This document shows positions 60,925 through 64,000 of a stretch of DNA of 64,000 bases, in pieces. Under the pieces are notes generated by a model. It did not search any database, was not told the origin of the DNA, and saw nothing but the letters and a program-made list of their open reading frames with translations. The translations under genes were made by a program, and so were the position numbers. Source of the stretch: Thermoleophilia bacterium (lineage in GTDB: Bacteria; Actinomycetota; Thermoleophilia; RBG-16-64-13); contig JAOSKU010000001.1 in NCBI GenBank assembly GCA_027493445.1, positions 1,166,501-1,230,500 on the forward strand. The letters run 5' to 3'. Position 1 is the first letter of the stretch. Each line of letters begins with the position of its first letter.

Positions 60925-61821
60925 GTCTTCCTCGAAATAGTCCGAGTCGATCTTCTTGACTTCGTAGGTGCGGTCAGGTGTGACACCCACATTGCAATCG
61001 ATCATGAACTGTGCGAGTTGCGTACCATCAACGAGTGCCACTTTCGGATCGATATTGCGCACGTATTCAATCGCCTCAGCAGAGAAGCGTCCGGTCGTGA
61101 TAAACACGCCCTTCCGCGCACGCTTGCCATGAAGCGCTCCGACGAACTTCTGAATTTCTGGGCGACCAATGGTACCATCCCATCGCTTCGCTTGAAGATA
61201 GACCATTTCAAGCCCCAGGCAATCTTCGGCAATAATGCCATCGATACCCTCATCTCCGGATCTTCCGATTGCCTCTCCTACTCCGCCGGCCCCACCATAG
61301 CCAATCTTGCGAAGTACCTGCACGACGAGTTTCTCAAAGAATCGTGGGGTTGCTGACCTTACGCGGCCAAGTAGTTCAGACGCTAATCCCGCACGGATGC
61401 TTTGGTACGCAGCTTCCAAGGCCTCCTCGGGCGTCCCGGAATCGCTTGTCTCAGCTACTCCTGCCTCGGGTTGAGATGTTTTGGAACGGAACTCGCAAAA
61501 CTCCGGAAAACGCTCAAGAAACTTCACGTCTACCCTAGCTGGCGGATTCGCCAGCACTTCCCGTCCTCGTTCAGTGATCTGAAATTGGCCGCGGCCAGGG
61601 GAAGAAAGAAGGCCACCGCGCTGCATGTATACCTTTGCCCACGCAACGCGGTTCGTGAACCGGCCTTGCCTTCCGCTCGGAAGCAGCTCCTCTTCCTCAG
61701 CGGGTGACAGCTCGAAGTGCGCGGCGAGCACCTTGCGCACATCGCTCAGAAAATGAACCTTTCCATCGCTCGCTATCTTCAGAAGCGGCAACGTGATCTC
61801 TTGGAAGGTAGGAATTGTCAT
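60919..61821 (-). CDS. mrr: Mrr-like type IV restriction endonuclease
   Basis: The 300-aa protein has a winged-helix N-terminal domain (MTIPTFQEITLPLLKIASDG, VAWAKVYMQRGGLLSSPGRG) that binds DNA. The Mrr catalytic domain follows: FFEKLVVQVLRKIGYGGAGG, GRSGDEGIDGIIAEDCLGLE, VYLQAKRWDGTIGRPEIQKF with the D-xn-Q-x-K variant of the nuclease core. Mrr cleaves modified DNA. It is complete and its last codons enter attC B7. A C-terminal piece of a relative lies at 13749-13889 in cluster A. Confidence 0.93.
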   Translation of the reverse strand: MTIPTFQEITLPLLKIASDGKVHFLSDVRKVLAAHFELSPAEEEELLPSGRQGRFTNRVAWAKVYMQRGGLLSSPGRGQFQITERGREVLANPPARVDVKFLERFPEFCEFRSKTSQPEAGVAETSDSGTPEEALEAAYQSIRAGLASELLGRVRSATPRFFEKLVVQVLRKIGYGGAGGVGEAIGRSGDEGIDGIIAEDCLGLEMVYLQAKRWDGTIGRPEIQKFVGALHGKRARKGVFITTGRFSAEAIEYVRNIDPKVALVDGTQLAQFMIDCNVGVTPDRTYEVKKIDSDYFEEDS

Positions 61822-61840
61822 CGTGTGATGTGTCCGAGAT

Positions 61841-62030
61841 GGCTAACAGTACTTCTACAGTCTGCATGATTCAAAGGCACAGCCCCTGGGCGCCGGCATA
61901 ACACCGAGTGCGTCGCCTCCAGAGCCACCTTCGCTTTGAACGAGGGGCTGTAGTTGTTGCGCTTGGCCATGTGTTCCCTCCAGATGTGATGGCCGGTTCA
62001 ACCTAACACACCTGTCCAAGGAGTGGGGTC
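61841..62030 (-). mobile_element. Truncated IS3-family element in an attC site
   Basis: The minus strand from 61969 encodes MAKRNNYSPSFKAKVALEA, the start of an IS3-family OrfA, behind GGAGGG; it then loses similarity. A TGGACCCCACTCCTTGGACA end-like sequence lies at its right (about 62008-62030). At the left, GGCTAAC (61841-61847) is an orphan attC box, so the element inserted into or next to an attC site and was then deleted internally. Confidence 0.65.
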
Positions 62031-62105
62031 CACCGCCCTCCTCTCCCTGTGTTCGCGAATCGGACGCTACGATCGGTGATCGATCTCTTGAGTGCCCCCG
62101 GGTCT

Positions 62106-62203
62106 GCCCAACGTCCTTGCGCATCAGCCGCAAGCCGCCTGGCCGTCTGCGACCCTTCGCCTGCCTATGCCGGCGGCTTGTCCGCTGCATGCGCTTGTTC
62201 GGC
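62106..62203 (-). repeat. attC site B8
   Basis: GCCCAAC (62106-62112) and GTTCGGC (62197-62203), 98 bases. Arms TTGCGCATCAGCCGCAAGCC and CGGCTTGTCCGCTGCATGCG pair over a long stem. Confidence 0.87.
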
Positions 62204-62827
62204 AGACTGCGCGGGCGCCGGAGAGACGGCTGCATCCACCCCGTAGAGCGCAAAGAGCTCCGCTTTCGGGTCACGGAGCACTCTCAGCCACCTGATGCTG
62301 TCGACCGGCGTGACCCTCACCGAACGGAACACCAAGCACACCCACGCGCCCCCGCTCGCCTCGACCGTGAGACTGTGGAATGCGGGGCCGAAACGCTGCT
62401 CCGCCGCGCGGATGCCATCGTCGAGTGCATCGATTTCCGCGAACTCATATTGGCCGTACTCGCCGGTCACGGCTTCGATTGACATCCAAGCCACGTCCTC
62501 GAACCGGACGTTGAACAACAGATCATGCTGGTCGTCCCCAGCCTCCACCCACGCTTCCGCTCGAAAGGACACCGCCATGTCCGACCCATGGACCTGAAGA
62601 TCAAGCGAGCTGTCGTGGAAGAAGTCACGGGCGAAGTAGGGCAGGAGGTCACCGGTACCGGAGAAGTCGCGTGACTCAAGAAAGGCCTCATACCGGGCTT
62701 GGGAGGCATCCAGCTCTTCCTCGCTGGGCTCGTGGTCGAGACCATCGATCCGGTCGAGCTCCACTGGCTCTTGCCCTGGGGAGAACTCCGCACGAACGAT
62801 CGTTCCGCTCATCTTTCGAACGAACAT
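62165..62827 (-). CDS. Unknown cassette protein
   Basis: A 220-aa acidic soluble protein, from the ATG at 62827 (MFVRKMSGTIVRAEFSPGQE) or a Met five codons on. Segments ASQARYEAFLESRDFSGTGD and SSLDLQVHGSDMAVSFRAEA give no family I know. The last 20 or so residues (AQSAEQAHAADKPPA) are encoded within attC B8, so the original stop may have been replaced by cassette joining. Single gene between attC B8 and B9. Confidence 0.6.
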   Translation of the reverse strand: MFVRKMSGTIVRAEFSPGQEPVELDRIDGLDHEPSEEELDASQARYEAFLESRDFSGTGDLLPYFARDFFHDSSLDLQVHGSDMAVSFRAEAWVEAGDDQHDLLFNVRFEDVAWMSIEAVTGEYGQYEFAEIDALDDGIRAAEQRFGPAFHSLTVEASGGAWVCLVFRSVRVTPVDSIRWLRVLRDPKAELFALYGVDAAVSPAPAQSAEQAHAADKPPA

Positions 62828-62845
62828 ACGAGTCCTCACTGTTCT

Positions 62846-62905
62846 GCCTAACGGCCAGCACATGAGCCGCAAGCGAAGCGCGTCGGCTCGATGTACTTGT
62901 TCGGC
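62846..62905 (-). repeat. attC site B9
   Basis: GCCTAAC (62846-62852) and GTTCGGC (62899-62905), 60 bases. Arms CACATGAGCC/GGCTCGATGT, tip GCAAGCGAAGCGC. Confidence 0.9.
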
Positions 62906-62912
62906 GGGCGTC

Positions 62913-63125
62913 TCAGAGGTCCTCCGGCCGTAGACCCGTACGCTTGACGATGCGGGCCAGCATGCGGGGACCGATCTCCTCCCCATCGTGGAATGCGAAG
63001 ACGAAGTCGGGCCAGCCGGGCCGCGCCAGTACGCGGTGGGAGCCCGTCTGACGCTTCACCTGCCAGCCTATGCGCAGAAGGGCAGTGAGCACGATCCGGG
63101 CGCGCGTGCTCGGCCACTGGCTCAC
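62913..63125 (-). CDS. hicA: HicA-type toxin
   Basis: A 70-aa double-stranded-RNA-binding-fold mRNA interferase. ALLRIGWQVKRQTGSHRVLA holds the catalytic G-S-H motif, and PRMLARIVKRTGLRPEDL is the usual C terminus. It overlaps hicB by four bases (ATGA). The catalytic His is present, so the toxin should be active. Confidence 0.88.
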   Translation of the reverse strand: MSQWPSTRARIVLTALLRIGWQVKRQTGSHRVLARPGWPDFVFAFHDGEEIGPRMLARIVKRTGLRPEDL

Positions 63126-63334
63126 GCGGCGGCGAAGGTGATATTCAGAAGATCGTGGCCGGCCTCGTCGTGCTCGAGGCGATCGGCGACGACGCGAAGA
63201 GCGAGGGCCTGGACGCGGGCGATGGCCTCGTCCTCAGTCGAACCGTAGGCGAGGACGCCCGGGAGCTCCACGACTTCGGCGATCCAGCGGCCGTCGGTCT
63301 CCAATTCGAGCTCGATGGTGAATTCGACCGGCAC
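63122..63334 (-). CDS. hicB: HicB-type antitoxin
   Basis: The 70-aa protein MPVEFTIELELETDGRWIAE, VVELPGVLAYGSTEDEAIAR has the partial RNase H fold of HicB. It lacks a clear DNA-binding tail. A minus-strand GTAGTATCCTA element lies about 35 bases upstream and AAAGGGGG nearby serves as ribosome site. It precedes hicA, the reverse of the commonest order. The pair forms an intact TA cassette. Confidence 0.88.
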   Translation of the reverse strand: MPVEFTIELELETDGRWIAEVVELPGVLAYGSTEDEAIARVQALALRVVADRLEHDEAGHDLLNITFAAA

Positions 63335-63409
63335 CGCAACCCCCTTTGGATGTACACGGCTAGGATACTACCCCACCGCTGCGGACGCGACGCTCCAGGC
63401 TGACGATAC

Positions 63410-63496
63410 GCCTAACGGTCTGCGGATGAGCAGCGCGCTGCTCCCTGCCAGTCTACCGCGCGCTCACTGCGCGTCTGCTCGATCCGCTGGTTCGAC
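63410..63496 (-). repeat. attC site B10
   Basis: GCCTAAC (63410-63416) and GTTCGAC (63490-63496), 87 bases. Arms TCTGCGGATGAGCAG and CTGCTCGATCCGCTG pair; the centre GCGCGCTG/CGCGCGCTC forms a second stem. Confidence 0.88.
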
Positions 63497-63523
63497 GAAC
63501 GCAGATGACGCCTCGCCCTGCTC

Positions 63524-63880
63524 TCACACGCGCAGCAGCAGACGAGAACTCACCGTATCGACAAGGACCGCAAAGGCGATTCCAGCCGCGTTCGCCAGCA
63601 GGTCGATCGGATCGAAGACGTTGGCCATGAACCCGAAGCCGTTGGTGAGCTCGAACGCCTCGACGGCGACGAGGGTCGCTAGTGCGGCGACCAGACGCGG
63701 GTGCCGGTACCTCGACGTCGCGTTTCTAGCCGCGAAGTACAGGGAGAACGAAACCGCGAAGTTGCCCGCGTACGAGAAGACGAGATCCTCAAGCGGTCCG
63801 TGGTACGCAGGCTTGAGAACCAAGAAGAGTGCACCTAGGACGGCCAGTATGACGTTGCGGACGGTGGTGCGCCTACCCAC
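63524..63880 (-). CDS. VanZ-like small membrane protein
   Basis: A 118-aa protein with about four membrane segments (VRNVILAVLGALFLVLKPAY, YAGNFAVSFSLYFAARNATS, LVAALATLVAVEAFELTNGF) and FDPIDLLANAAGIAFAVLVD, matching the D-x-x-D...N-x-x-G motif of VanZ proteins. It begins MGRRTTVRN at 63880. It lies upstream of attC B10 and is the last cassette gene visible; the array probably continues beyond the window. Nothing further is recognisable in 63881-64000. Confidence 0.7.
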   Translation of the reverse strand: MGRRTTVRNVILAVLGALFLVLKPAYHGPLEDLVFSYAGNFAVSFSLYFAARNATSRYRHPRLVAALATLVAVEAFELTNGFGFMANVFDPIDLLANAAGIAFAVLVDTVSSRLLLRV

Positions 63881-64000
63881 TGTGGCCCCCGTTGGCCGGG
63901 ACTCGCGAACTGGCGTTTCGTCGAACGTTCCGGTTCAGCGGCGGCGGAACGCCGTCCGCTGGTAGGGTCGAGGAGTGGCGCCTGGGACCGAGGTCCTGGT

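Noticed and set aside
56000..64000. Integron integrase in cluster B
   Set aside because: No tyrosine-recombinase motifs were found in any frame; an integrase could still lie outside the window.

Overview
The window is GC-rich bacterial chromosome carrying ordinary biosynthetic genes, a membrane nitrate-respiration operon and two dense tracts of accessory DNA. No rRNA, tRNA or unmistakable taxonomic marker is visible. A short HisG with a separate HisZ, a Thermus-like narC-G-H-J-I-K1-K2 order and a DtxR-type iron box before feoAB suggest a nitrate-respiring, possibly actinobacterial-related or other deep-branching high-GC bacterium. That placement is inference.

Layout. 1-6.3 kb: histidine operon on the minus strand in the order hisZ-G-D-B-H-A-F. 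6.4-12.9 kb: single genes (DUF1697, cold-shock protein, flavodoxin, flap-type exonuclease, a TetR regulator with three matching operators and a target membrane protein, an exonuclease-BRCT protein) and decayed toxin-antitoxin (TA) loci. 13.7-35.8 kb: accessory cluster A. 36-45.3 kb: dnaE, feoAB, cimA, leuB. 45.6-55.9 kb: nitrate reductase operon on the plus strand. 56-63.9 kb: accessory cluster B.

Both accessory clusters are integron-type cassette arrays. They contain about 18 attC sites (RYYYAAC ... GTTRRRY boxes closing a long imperfect palindrome), nearly all directly behind the stop codon of a minus-strand gene. No integron integrase or attI is in the window, so these are integrase-less clusters here. 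The cassettes hold TA pairs (VapBC, Phd-ParE, HicBA, MazE, HepT-MntA, HigA-like), an Mrr nuclease, VanZ-like membrane proteins, an OLD-family nuclease, a UvrD-like helicase and unknown proteins. Many toxins are broken (truncated, deleted, frameshifted, or with a lost catalytic residue) while their antitoxins stay intact.

The main discovery candidate is the segment 18.8-28.0 kb. It lies between two attC sites and behaves as one roughly 9-kb cassette. It encodes a seven-gene operon: hsdM, a coiled-coil/CHAT caspase-like protease, a 38-aa ORF, hsdS, a DUF3800 protein, a 48-aa ORF, and an HsdR whose C terminus is fused to a LexA/S24-type peptidase domain. All six junctions overlap in ATGA, GTGA or TGATG fashion, so translation of the whole unit appears coupled. 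This reads as a type I restriction system wired to proteolytic effector or regulatory parts.

Caution on sequence quality: hisZ, dnaE (five times), leuB, narH (twice), the second narK, hsdS and the IS701 transposase all break reading frame, nearly always at runs of 4-7 C or G. Essential genes are affected, so most of these breaks are probably homopolymer indels in the read data rather than real mutations.
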